From the NCBI RefSeq assembly GCF_040096225.1, contig NZ_JBBMFC010000016.1:19965-83964 (forward strand): DNA of 64,000 nt, given 5' to 3'. The DNA is from Hominiventricola aquisgranensis (GTDB lineage Bacteria; Bacillota; Clostridia; Lachnospirales; Lachnospiraceae). A program made the translations under genes and the position numbers. Of the stretch, positions 8,313 through 15,043 are shown in pieces (within the stretch, counting starts at the first letter, position 1; every line of letters begins with the position of its first letter). Below the pieces are notes generated by a model that saw nothing but the letters and a program-made list of their open reading frames with translations, made no database searches and was not told the origin of the DNA.

Positions 8313-8939
8313 ATGGCTGAAAGATATGTGATTACCCTGGGACGTGAATGTGGTGCCGGTGCGACCTATATCGCGCAGCATCTGTCCAAAGAACTTGGCA
8401 TTCCTTATTATGATAAGGATATTTTCCGTATGGTATCTGATAAGAGTGGTGTTCTGGAAGAATTTTTCCATGTGAATAGTGAACGTCCGGGAAACAATCT
8501 TTTATACAAACTGGTAAAGGATCTGAAACCGGCAGATCAGAAGCCTTCTCTTGGAAAGGATATCGTCTCTCCTGACAACCTGTTCCGTTTCCAGTCTGAA
8601 CTGATCCGGGAACTGGCAGATAATGAATCCTGTATCATTATTGGCCGCTGTGCAGACTATGTCCTGAAAGATCATGATAACTGCGTACATGTCTTTGTAT
8701 GTGGCGATATGGACAGCAAAGTACAGCGTATGATGCATTCTTATTCTCTGGAGGAATCTGCTGCTGTTGAACGGATCAAAGAGACTGACAAGCAGCGTAA
8801 GAAATATTACAGCTACTATACCGGAGGTGACTGGGAGGCTGCATCCAACTATGATCTGTGCCTGAACACCGGTGACATGAGTATTGAAGAAGCGGCAGAG
8901 CAGATCCTCTTCTATCTGAAACAGAAAAAATATATTTAA
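8313..8939 (+). CDS. cytidylate kinase-like family protein
   Basis: P-loop NMP-kinase-related protein of the Cytidylate_kin2 (PF13189) type. The N-terminus MAERYVITLGRECGAGATYI keeps a kinase-like strand and phosphate loop, but the loop (GRECGAGA) lacks the GKST lysine of true CMP kinases. Other landmarks are LGIPYYDKDIFR, IIIGRCADYVL, a basic lid-like TDKQRKKYYSYYTG, and NYDLCLNTG. The substrate is unknown; true Cmk is a separate protein. The start ATG has AGAAGGGTGG upstream. It is monocistronic, between its own promoter and a bidirectional terminator. Confidence 0.85.
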   Translation: MAERYVITLGRECGAGATYIAQHLSKELGIPYYDKDIFRMVSDKSGVLEEFFHVNSERPGNNLLYKLVKDLKPADQKPSLGKDIVSPDNLFRFQSELIRELADNESCIIIGRCADYVLKDHDNCVHVFVCGDMDSKVQRMMHSYSLEESAAVERIKETDKQRKKYYSYYTGGDWEAASNYDLCLNTGDMSIEEAAEQILFYLKQKKYI

Positions 8940-8945
8940 GACAAA

Positions 8946-8973
8946 AAAAGCTCTTGCATCTGCAAGAGCTTTT
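8946..8973. terminator. bidirectional terminator
   Basis: AAAGCTCTTGCA and TGCAAGAGCTTT form a near-perfect hairpin with T-runs in both directions. It separates the plus-strand kinase-like gene from the minus-strand tRNA-Leu genes. Confidence 0.85.
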
Positions 8974-8977
8974 ATCA

Positions 8978-9062
8978 TGCGGAAGAAGGGACTTGAACCC
9001 TCACGAGCGTAACGCTCACAAGAACCTGAATCTTGCTCGTCTGCCAATTCCGACACTTCCGC
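8978..9062 (-). tRNA. tRNA-Leu (anticodon CAG)
   Basis: 85 nucleotides with a seven-pair acceptor stem GCGGAAG/CTTCCGC, anticodon stem CAAGA/TCTTG enclosing TTCAGGT (anticodon CAG, reads CUG), a long class II variable arm, and TTCAAGT in the T-loop. CCA is not encoded. The sequence is identical to the tRNA at 9320-9404. It lies 42 bases downstream of the AAG tRNA and probably shares its promoter. Confidence 0.95.
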
Positions 9063-9104
9063 AAACCGTATGAATTTATTTTACAGAGCTCATACTACTC
9101 TGCA

Positions 9105-9188
9105 TGCGGAAGATGGGACTTGAACCCACACGACCTAACGGTCACAAGATCCTTAGTCTTGCTCGTCTGCCAATTCCGACACTTCCGC
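9105..9188 (-). tRNA. tRNA-Leu (anticodon AAG)
   Basis: 84 nucleotides with the same acceptor and D-arm as its neighbours. The anticodon stem CAAGA/TCTTG encloses CTAAGGA, giving anticodon AAG (reads CUU, and more codons if A34 becomes inosine). The variable arm is one base shorter than in the two CAG copies. Most bacteria read CUU with a GAG anticodon, so an A34 leucine tRNA is uncommon. CCA is not encoded. Confidence 0.93.
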
Positions 9189-9222
9189 AAACCGTTGTGT
9201 TTTTAACGACTCAACGATATGT

Positions 9223-9251
9223 ATTCTATCACAGGTATTATCATAAGTCAA
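9223..9251 (-). promoter_or_regulatory. promoter of tRNA-Leu(AAG) and downstream tRNA-Leu(CAG)
   Basis: Minus-strand -35 TTGACT (9246-9251), a 17-base spacer and -10 TAGAAT (9223-9228), 34 bases before the tRNA 5' end. Confidence 0.75.
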
Positions 9252-9290
9252 CAGTTTTTTTTAACTTTTTTAACTTTTTTCTTACCCATG

Positions 9291-9317
9291 AAAAAAGCTC
9301 CTGAAATTGTAGGAGCC
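9291..9317 (-). terminator. terminator behind the first tRNA-Leu(CAG)
   Basis: Minus-strand GCTCCT/AGGAGC hairpin with an eight-base loop and six T residues, beginning almost at the tRNA 3' end. Confidence 0.8.
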
Positions 9318-9319
9318 AA

Positions 9320-9404
9320 TGCGGAAGAAGGGACTTGAACCCTCACGAGCGTAACGCTCACAAGAACCTGAATCTTGCTCGTCTGCCAATTCCGACACTT
9401 CCGC
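9320..9404 (-). tRNA. tRNA-Leu (anticodon CAG), second identical copy
   Basis: Same 85-nucleotide sequence as 8978-9062, with anticodon CAG, a class II variable arm and no encoded CCA. It has its own promoter immediately upstream and its own terminator, so it is a separate transcription unit. The identity of the two copies points to recent duplication or gene conversion. Confidence 0.95.
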
Positions 9405-9416
9405 ATCACGAATGAT

Positions 9417-9445
9417 ATGATACCTCATCTTGACAAAAATGTCAA
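9417..9445 (-). promoter_or_regulatory. promoter of tRNA-Leu at 9320-9404
   Basis: Minus-strand -35 TTGACA (9440-9445), a 17-base spacer and -10 TATCAT (9417-9422), 12 bases before the tRNA. The -35 is one arm of an inverted repeat TTGACAAAAATGTCAA shared with a divergent promoter. Confidence 0.78.
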
Positions 9446-9458
9446 ATATTTTTAAAAT
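9430..9458 (+). promoter_or_regulatory. candidate divergent promoter toward the XRE regulator
   Basis: Plus-strand TTGACA (9430-9435), a 17-base spacer and TAAAAT (9453-9458). Its spacer contains the -35 of the opposing tRNA promoter, so the two would compete for polymerase. The leader to the XRE start would be about 90 bases. Confidence 0.5.
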
Positions 9459-9552
9459 GTTTTTCAAAAAACACATTCTGTAGATTCTAATTATACCCGG
9501 TTTCAAAGTATCATTTAAGAAAGCAATTCGTTGTCGAAAGGAAGGTAAACAT

Positions 9553-9873
9553 ATGGACTATCATGCATTAGGAAAAAGAATTCGCGAAGAGCGCCTGAGA
9601 CTGAACCTGACTCAGGAGAAACTTGCAGAGGAAGTTGGGGTATCCACTGCTTACATCGGACAGATCGAGCGCGGCGAGAGAAGTCTTACACTGGACAAGC
9701 TGGTAAAGGTTGTCAACCGTCTGGGTGTTACCATTGATTTCCTGCTGTCTGATTACGTGATTGCAACCGATGACACCAGTATGAATCTGCTGGTTCAGCT
9801 CATGCATGACCGCACCCAGGAAGAGAAGACCCTGGCGATCAATCTCTTAAAAGTTCTTTTTGCGAACAAATAA
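9553..9873 (+). CDS. XRE-family helix-turn-helix regulator
   Basis: A 106-residue DNA-binding protein. Residues 5-62 form a Cro/CI-type HTH (LGKRIREERLRLNLTQEKLA, then EEVGVSTAYIGQIERGERSL) with the canonical turn before the recognition helix. A short helical tail (about 75-106, MNLLVQLMHDRTQEEKTLAI) probably dimerises. There is no ligand domain. A GAAAGGAAGG ribosome site precedes the ATG. It stands alone, so its targets are unknown. Similar small SinR-like regulators are common in Lachnospiraceae. Confidence 0.9.
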   Translation: MDYHALGKRIREERLRLNLTQEKLAEEVGVSTAYIGQIERGERSLTLDKLVKVVNRLGVTIDFLLSDYVIATDDTSMNLLVQLMHDRTQEEKTLAINLLKVLFANK

Positions 9874-9884
9874 GAACCGTATTC

Positions 9885-9947
9885 AAAAAGACTGCCTGAC
9901 TGATGGAAACATATCAAATGTATGTCGCATTGTCAGACAGTCTTTTT
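9885..9947. terminator. bidirectional terminator between convergent genes
   Basis: AAAAAGACTGCCTGAC pairs with GTCAGACAGTCTTTTT, with A/T runs on both sides. It serves the plus-strand XRE gene and the minus-strand CobW pair, which converge here. Confidence 0.85.
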
Positions 9948-9965
9948 CTTTTGTACGCTAATTAC

Positions 9966-10907
9966 TTAAAAGTATACCAGTTCTTCTTCCGGTTTCTCTG
10001 CACTCTTGATATTGGTGGACTGCAGTACCAGTCCTTCCTGTCCGCTGTACTCTACACGCTTCTCAATATGCGCTTTTGCAGTTACAGTCAGCCATTGTTT
10101 GGACTTTATCCGGTCCACATAGGCAGATTTGCACAGGAAACCGATGAAAGCCGTATCGTCCGCACAGCAGGTCATAGCCATACGTCCCGGAACGAAATAT
10201 CCCTTCGGCAGACGTCCTCCGGTATAGGCCATCGCCTTAAAGCGCATGGTCTTGCCATCGTATTTCTCAGGATGATCCATGGCATCAATATACCAGATAC
10301 CATAATCTACATCAGAGATCTCAATCACATCCGCATTGATATCGAACGGCATCTCCTCCTCGAATTCCAGCTGGCTTCCATCTTCTTTTTCAAATACCAC
10401 CTGAGCTTTCGGATTCACTGCACGCATATTTCGCTTATACGTAGCTGCCGGTGTCTCATCCGTACTGCGGTTGAAGATGATCAGATCAGAATCCTTTGCC
10501 ATCTCCATGAACAGGGATTTCATATTTTTCAGATATACATCGAAGGTGGTTGCATCCACAGTCGTGATGACCTGTGCCACGAACCATCCCTTTGGCATAT
10601 ACATTTCCCGCAGATAGTCCAGTCCCCACATACAGTTGTACTCTACAATGATCTGGGTAGGCTTATACTTCTTCTGACACTCTGCCAGAAACATTTCATT
10701 AAATTCAGACTTATCCTCCAGAACCACCAGCGTGGTGTTGGTCTTCTGAAGAAGTTCGTCTTCGTACTCTTCGACTCCTTCTTCGCAGGCAATGACCAGG
10801 TTGCGTTCGCCGCCGGAGAAATAATCATCCGCCAGAGTCTCCTGCACAAACCGGGTCTTGCCGCTCTCCAGAAATCCGTGTACGACAAATACAGGGATCT
10901 TTGCCAT
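9966..10907 (-). CDS. CobW/COG0523-type GTPase fused to a YcgQ/DUF1980-like domain
   Basis: 313 residues. The N-terminal half has a P-loop GTPase fold with Walker A GFLESGKT (11-18) and the CobW-type ITTVDATTFDVYLKNM. It lacks the CxCC metal motif of classical COG0523 proteins. The C-terminal half (about 195-300: DGKTMRFKAMAY, GYFVPGRMAMTCCADD, IGFLCK) resembles the DUF1980/TIGR03943 domain of YcgQ-like proteins, which accompany zinc-regulated permeases. Fourteen bases separate it from the His-rich GTPase upstream, so the two are very likely one operon. A role in metal, probably zinc, delivery is inferred. Confidence 0.75.
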   Translation of the reverse strand: MAKIPVFVVHGFLESGKTRFVQETLADDYFSGGERNLVIACEEGVEEYEDELLQKTNTTLVVLEDKSEFNEMFLAECQKKYKPTQIIVEYNCMWGLDYLREMYMPKGWFVAQVITTVDATTFDVYLKNMKSLFMEMAKDSDLIIFNRSTDETPAATYKRNMRAVNPKAQVVFEKEDGSQLEFEEEMPFDINADVIEISDVDYGIWYIDAMDHPEKYDGKTMRFKAMAYTGGRLPKGYFVPGRMAMTCCADDTAFIGFLCKSAYVDRIKSKQWLTVTAKAHIEKRVEYSGQEGLVLQSTNIKSAEKPEEELVYF

Positions 10908-10921
10908 TATTATTTACCTCA

Positions 10922-12046
10922 TTATTCTGTCAGGCCAAATACTTTTGCCAGTTCTTCTTCGTTCAGATGGGAACCGATCACGCACAGACGGCCAGTGTAG
11001 TCTGCCTCTCCGTGACGCACCTCAAATTCTTCCGGAACCATATCAAAGTGAAGCCAGGTTCCATCTGTACATGGAAGGATTCCTTTTGCACGCAGGATAA
11101 TGCCACACTCATCGTCATCAGACAGTCTGGTAAGGATCTCACGAAGCTGCTCCTCAGAATATTTATGCGGAGTCTCTTTGCCCCAGCTGGAAAATACTTC
11201 ATCTGCATGATGGTGGTGATGATCATGGTCATGATCGTGGCAGCCACAGGTGCAGTCCGGGCCGTGATCATGGTCATGATGGTCGTGATGGTCGTGATCG
11301 TGGTCGTGGTCGTGATGGTCGTGATCATGATCATGGTCGTGGTCACAGCAATGCTCATGATCGTGATGATCGTGGTCGTGATGGTCGTGATCATGATGAT
11401 CATGGTCATGCTCCTCCATCAGATGCTCCATCTCCTCTTTCATGATCAGATCCTGATGTTCCATAGCTGCCAGGATCTGCTCGCCTTTCAGCTCATCCCA
11501 CGGAGTCGTGATGATCGCAGCCTTCGGATTCTTCTCACGCAGCATAGCCACACATGCATCCAGCTTGTCCTCAGACATTTTCTGGGTACGACTGATCACG
11601 ATCGTTCCTGCGTTCTCTACCTGGTTGTTAAAGAACTCGCCAAAGTTCTTCATATACATCTTGCATTTCTGTCCGTCTACAACAGTCACAGAGCTGTTCA
11701 GTTCTACCTGCTCATGTGCAGCCACACCCATAACAGCTTTGGTCACATCGGACAGCTTGCCAACGCCTGACGGCTCGATCAGAATACGATCTGGTGCATA
11801 AGTCTCAATCACCTGCTTCAGGGCAGTACCAAAATCACCCACCAGAGAGCAGCAGATGCAGCCGGAGTTCATCTCTGTGATCTGTACGCCGGCATCCTTG
11901 AGGAATCCTCCATCAATACCGATCTCGCCAAATTCATTCTCGATCAGAACAATCTTCTCGCCTGGAAATACTTCCTTCAACATCTTCTTGATCAGTGTGG
12001 TCTTGCCGGCTCCAAGGAAACCGGAAATAATCTCAATCTTTGTCAT
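10922..12046 (-). CDS. CobW/COG0523 metallochaperone GTPase with a His/Asp-rich insert
   Basis: 374-residue GTP-binding protein of the COG0523 (CobW/ZNG1) family. Walker A is GFLGAGKT (9-16), the metal-binding CxCC motif is CICC (63-66), and NEFGEIGIDGGFL and EPSGVGK follow. Residues 213-280 are a low-complexity run of alternating His and Asp with a CC pair and a CTCGC motif, about 35 histidines in all, a likely zinc/nickel/cobalt sponge. The CobW C-terminal domain follows (about 325-374). The first gene of a two-gene operon with the YcgQ-like GTPase. Family members act in zinc starvation or in loading metalloenzymes; which metal is unknown here. No Zur box was recognised. Confidence 0.9.
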   Translation of the reverse strand: MTKIEIISGFLGAGKTTLIKKMLKEVFPGEKIVLIENEFGEIGIDGGFLKDAGVQITEMNSGCICCSLVGDFGTALKQVIETYAPDRILIEPSGVGKLSDVTKAVMGVAAHEQVELNSSVTVVDGQKCKMYMKNFGEFFNNQVENAGTIVISRTQKMSEDKLDACVAMLREKNPKAAIITTPWDELKGEQILAAMEHQDLIMKEEMEHLMEEHDHDHHDHDHHDHDHHDHEHCCDHDHDHDHDHHDHDHDHDHHDHHDHDHGPDCTCGCHDHDHDHHHHHADEVFSSWGKETPHKYSEEQLREILTRLSDDDECGIILRAKGILPCTDGTWLHFDMVPEEFEVRHGEADYTGRLCVIGSHLNEEELAKVFGLTE

Positions 12047-12083
12047 GTTCTGTTCCTTCTTTCCTTATTATAATATGTGAATG

Positions 12084-12131
12084 AAAAAGCCCTCGGATCT
12101 TCACCGTGCGGCAGATATTCCAAGGGCTTTT
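12084..12131. terminator. terminator after rplT
   Basis: AAAAGCCCT pairs with AGGGCTTTT across an internal loop of about 30 bases. In the minus orientation it ends the infC-rpmI-rplT transcript. Confidence 0.75.
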
Positions 12132-12140
12132 GTGTCATAC

Positions 12141-12500
12141 TTATTTATTCAGTGCTTTCTTAGCAGTCTCTGCCAGTGCAGTGAATGCTGCTGCATCATT
12201 TACAGCCAGCTCTGCAAGCATCTTACGGTTCATCTCAACGCCTGCGCTCTTCAGACCATACATGAACTTGCTGTAGGACAGTCCGTTCATACGTGCTGCT
12301 GCGTTGATACGAGCGATCCACAGCTGTCTGAACTGACGTTTTCTCTGTTTACGTCCTGCATAAGCGCTGGTAAGAGCTCTCATAACAGACTGTTTAGCTA
12401 CTCTATACTGTTTGCTTCTGGCTCCTCTGTAACCTTTTGCCAGCTTCAATACTCTATTGTGTTTCTTTTTAGCGTTTAATCCGCCTTTAATTCTTGCCAT
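12141..12500 (-). CDS. rplT: 50S ribosomal protein L20
   Basis: 119 residues with the L20 signature: MARIKGGLNAKKKHNRVLKL at the N-terminus, GYRGARSKQYRVAKQSVMRA, then WIARINAAARMNGLSYSKFM. Binds 23S rRNA early in large-subunit assembly and represses its own operon through the leader upstream of infC. Last gene of infC-rpmI-rplT. Confidence 0.98.
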   Translation of the reverse strand: MARIKGGLNAKKKHNRVLKLAKGYRGARSKQYRVAKQSVMRALTSAYAGRKQRKRQFRQLWIARINAAARMNGLSYSKFMYGLKSAGVEMNRKMLAELAVNDAAAFTALAETAKKALNK

Positions 12501-12527
12501 CTTTCTTCCTCCTTAACTTCCTAAATC

Positions 12528-12725
12528 TTATAAATACGGTAAAATCTTCTTCATGTTCTTTACATTGGTAGCATCCGTAATGGTAGCTTTACGAAGATTT
12601 CTCTTTCTCTTCTGAGATTTTTTGGTTAAGATATGGCTCTTATAAGCTTTCATTCTCTTTAACTGACCGGTTCCCGTCTTTTTGAAACGTTTTGCGGCTG
12701 CTCTACTTGTTTTTACCTTTGGCAT
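12528..12725 (-). CDS. rpmI: 50S ribosomal protein L35
   Basis: 65 very basic residues, MPKVKTSRAAAKRFKKTGTG, ending MKKILPYL, full length for L35. A GGAGGAA ribosome site precedes the ATG. Middle gene of the infC-rpmI-rplT operon, 27 bases before rplT. Confidence 0.98.
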   Translation of the reverse strand: MPKVKTSRAAAKRFKKTGTGQLKRMKAYKSHILTKKSQKRKRNLRKATITDATNVKNMKKILPYL

Positions 12726-12762
12726 ATGTTGATTCCTCCTAAACTACTAAAATATTTTATCC

Positions 12763-13269
12763 TTAACGTTTTTCCGTTAAAAACATGGTCATGCTGCGGC
12801 CCTCCATCTTAGGAGCTTTATCGACCACTGCGACATCTGCCATCCGCTCTGAGAATACATCCAGAATCTGTTTGCTGCTCTGTACATGAGCCATCTCACG
12901 TCCGCGGAAACGAAGAGTTACTTTTACTTTGTTACCCTTCTCGATGAACTTTCTTGCTGCATTTACCTTCGTGTTCAAATCGTTCTCATCAATATTCGGA
13001 GACAGGCGAACTTCTTTGATTTCGATGGTTTTCTGTTTTTTCTTTGCTTCCTTCTCTTTTCTTGCCTGCTCATACCGATATTTTCCATAGTCGATAATCT
13101 TACATACAGGCGGTTTTGCGGTCGGAGCAATCTTTACCAGATCCAGCTCAGCCTCCCTCGCTAACTTCATCGCTTCTGTGATGGGCATTACACCTAACTG
13201 TTCACCATCCTGACCAATCAGACGGACTTCTCTGTCCCTGATCTGCTCGTTGATCACTAATTCGCTAAT
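12763..13269 (-). CDS. infC: translation initiation factor IF-3 (ATT start)
   Basis: Binds the 30S subunit and checks initiator tRNA and start codon. The protein shows SELVINEQIRDREVRLIG, IAPTAKPPVCKIIDYGKYRY, a basic linker, and a C-domain ending MTMFLTEKR. I place the start at the ATT codon 13267-13269. A strong CGGAGGTG lies nine bases upstream, and the resulting N-terminus aligns with Bacillus IF-3 (MSKDMLVNE). The ATG at 13290 would put the ribosome site inside the gene. A non-AUG start is the well-known autoregulatory feature of infC, since IF-3 itself discriminates against it. First gene of the operon behind an L20 leader. Confidence 0.93.
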   Translation of the reverse strand: MSELVINEQIRDREVRLIGQDGEQLGVMPITEAMKLAREAELDLVKIAPTAKPPVCKIIDYGKYRYEQARKEKEAKKKQKTIEIKEVRLSPNIDENDLNTKVNAARKFIEKGNKVKVTLRFRGREMAHVQSSKQILDVFSERMADVAVVDKAPKMEGRSMTMFLTEKR

Positions 13270-13430
13270 AGTTGTACACCTCCGAAACATAAAAAAATAG
13301 GTAGAAAACTATCCACCTATCATACAAAAGGAATGTGCCGCAAAACACATTTCAACACTGTATTAACCCAGGTCACTGACTGTGCTATGTGCCAAGGTGA
13401 GAGTGGATACTCTTCTTTCATTTCATAACC
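13270..13430 (-). ncRNA. L20 leader with attenuator terminator
   Basis: 5' untranslated region of infC-rpmI-rplT. The minus strand carries GAGTATCCACTCTCACCTTG (about 13392-13412), the conserved block of the Firmicute L20/IF3 leader family. It ends in an intrinsic terminator at 13290-13320 (ATAGGT/ACCTAT stem followed by seven T). Excess L20 is expected to bind the folded leader and favour termination before infC. Confidence 0.85.
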
Positions 13431-13436
13431 TTAGTT

Positions 13437-13465
13437 ATCTTAGCACAGCCAACACCTGATGTCAA
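13437..13465 (-). promoter_or_regulatory. promoter of infC-rpmI-rplT
   Basis: Minus-strand -35 TTGACA (13460-13465), a 17-base spacer and -10 TAAGAT (13437-13442). It starts the L20 leader transcript at about 13430. Confidence 0.85.
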
Positions 13466-13483
13466 CTATATTTTCACACTTTT

Positions 13484-15007
13484 TCAAACTTTTTTATCCG
13501 GTCTGTCAAGCCTTCCAAAACGCTCCATCTCTCCACGCACTTTTGCAGCCAGTGCATCCGTAAAGCAGCCTTCCACTGCCCGCCAGCACCAGTTACTGCC
13601 CACGGTGGACGGCTTATTCATTCTGGACTCGCTTCCTAGTCCCAGCAGATCCTGAGCCAGTACAATGGTCAGATTCGCCCGGCTGTTCCAGATGGCACGC
13701 ATCATGACCCAGTTGATATCTGCAGCGTCAGTCACACCCAGATAATCATAGGCACGCTTCACATCCTCTGGCTCTGCAGAAGTTGTCCACCCGACTGCAG
13801 TATCATTGTCATGAGTTCCCACATAAGCCACACAGTTTGGTGGATAATCCTCCGGAAAATAACTGGTGCCTCCGCCATCTCTGCTGTCAAAAGCAAATTG
13901 TAACAGCTTAATCCCCGGAAAGCCACTGTCTGCCAGCAGTTTTTTCACAGACTCAGTCATATAGCCTAAATCTTCCGCCATAATGTTCTGTGCTCCGATC
14001 TGCTGCTCCACTGCATGGAACAGATCCATGCCCGGTCCCTGCTTCCAGTATCCCCGTTTTGCATTGGTATCTCCATAAGGAATGGCAAAATAGGAATCAA
14101 ATCCACGGAAATGATCGATCCTGAGCATATCATAGACTTTACACAGATAACCAATCCTGGCGGTCCACCACCGGTAACCATTCTGTTTCATATAATCCCA
14201 GTCAAACAGTGGATTTCCCCACAGCTGTCCATCAGCAGAAAATCCATCTGGCGGACATCCCGCCACCTCTCTTGGCACTTTGTTCTCATCCAGCTGAAAC
14301 AGTTCCGGGTGTGCCCACACGTCCACACTGTCCAGAGACACATAGATAGGAAGATCTCCTATAATCTGAAGTCCTGCCTCATTGGCATATTCTCTCAAAG
14401 CCTTCCACTGTTCAAAGAACAGATACTGCAGGCTTTTCCAGAATTCAATTTCTTCTTTATAAGCGGCCGCTGCATGTTCAAGGGCTTTCTGCTCCCGATT
14501 TCTTAATGCCGGTTCCCAGTCCATCCAGGCTTTTCCGCCACTGGCAGCCTTCAGTGCCATAAAGGAAGCATAGTCATGAAGCCAATAATCATTTTGCCTG
14601 CAAAACGCCTCATAGTCGTCCGATGCAGTCTCCTGAAACCTTCTGACTGCCTTTCTGAGGATCGGATAGCGCTTCTGATACAATGCTCCATAATTCACAT
14701 GGTCCGGTGCACTTTCCCAGTCAACCGTCTTATAATCTTCCGCTTCCAGATAACCGGCACTTTCCAGCATTTCCAGATCAATAAAATACGGATTTCCCGC
14801 ATAAGCCGAAAAAGACTGATAGGGCGAATCTCCATAGCTGGTAGGACAGATTGGCAGCATCTGCCAGTATGTCTGCCCCGCCTTCTTCAGAAAATCCACA
14901 AATTTTCGGGCAGGAGCACCCATACTTCCAATTCCGTATTCTGACGGAAGTGATGAAAGATGCATCAGGACTCCACTGCTCTTCTTCTGCTGTGTTTTAT
15001 CCATCAT
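13484..15007 (-). CDS. malQ: 4-alpha-glucanotransferase (amylomaltase, GH77)
   Basis: Transfers glucan segments between maltodextrins in the cytoplasm and releases glucose. 507 residues, normal for MalQ. It opens with SSGVLMHLSSLPSEYGIGSM and LKKAGQTYWQMLPICPTSYG. Catalytic landmarks include LRIDHFRGF (nucleophile Asp), IMAEDLG (acid/base Glu) and YVGTHDNDT (stabilising Asp). GGAGGG precedes the double ATG. Last gene of the ABC-sugar operon, which makes maltodextrin a likely transported substrate. Confidence 0.95.
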   Translation of the reverse strand: MMDKTQQKKSSGVLMHLSSLPSEYGIGSMGAPARKFVDFLKKAGQTYWQMLPICPTSYGDSPYQSFSAYAGNPYFIDLEMLESAGYLEAEDYKTVDWESAPDHVNYGALYQKRYPILRKAVRRFQETASDDYEAFCRQNDYWLHDYASFMALKAASGGKAWMDWEPALRNREQKALEHAAAAYKEEIEFWKSLQYLFFEQWKALREYANEAGLQIIGDLPIYVSLDSVDVWAHPELFQLDENKVPREVAGCPPDGFSADGQLWGNPLFDWDYMKQNGYRWWTARIGYLCKVYDMLRIDHFRGFDSYFAIPYGDTNAKRGYWKQGPGMDLFHAVEQQIGAQNIMAEDLGYMTESVKKLLADSGFPGIKLLQFAFDSRDGGGTSYFPEDYPPNCVAYVGTHDNDTAVGWTTSAEPEDVKRAYDYLGVTDAADINWVMMRAIWNSRANLTIVLAQDLLGLGSESRMNKPSTVGSNWCWRAVEGCFTDALAAKVRGEMERFGRLDRPDKKV

Positions 15008-15043
15008 AGCATGTTCCCTCCGAATAGTTGATCTGTCTGTTCA

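Noticed and set aside
8978..9404. Possible integration site (attachment repeats) formed by the two identical tRNA-Leu copies
   Set aside because: Whole-gene identity without an integrase or foreign cargo between them (only another tRNA-Leu) fits simple duplication.
11189..11410. CRISPR-like or satellite array
   Set aside because: The periodicity is that of CAT/GAT codons in a single gene, not repeats separated by unique spacers.
10901..11770. 289-codon plus-strand frame with a long Val/Met/Ile repeat
   Set aside because: It is the antisense reading of the His/Asp-rich CobW gene; the hydrophobic repeat is the mirror image of GAT/CAT codons.
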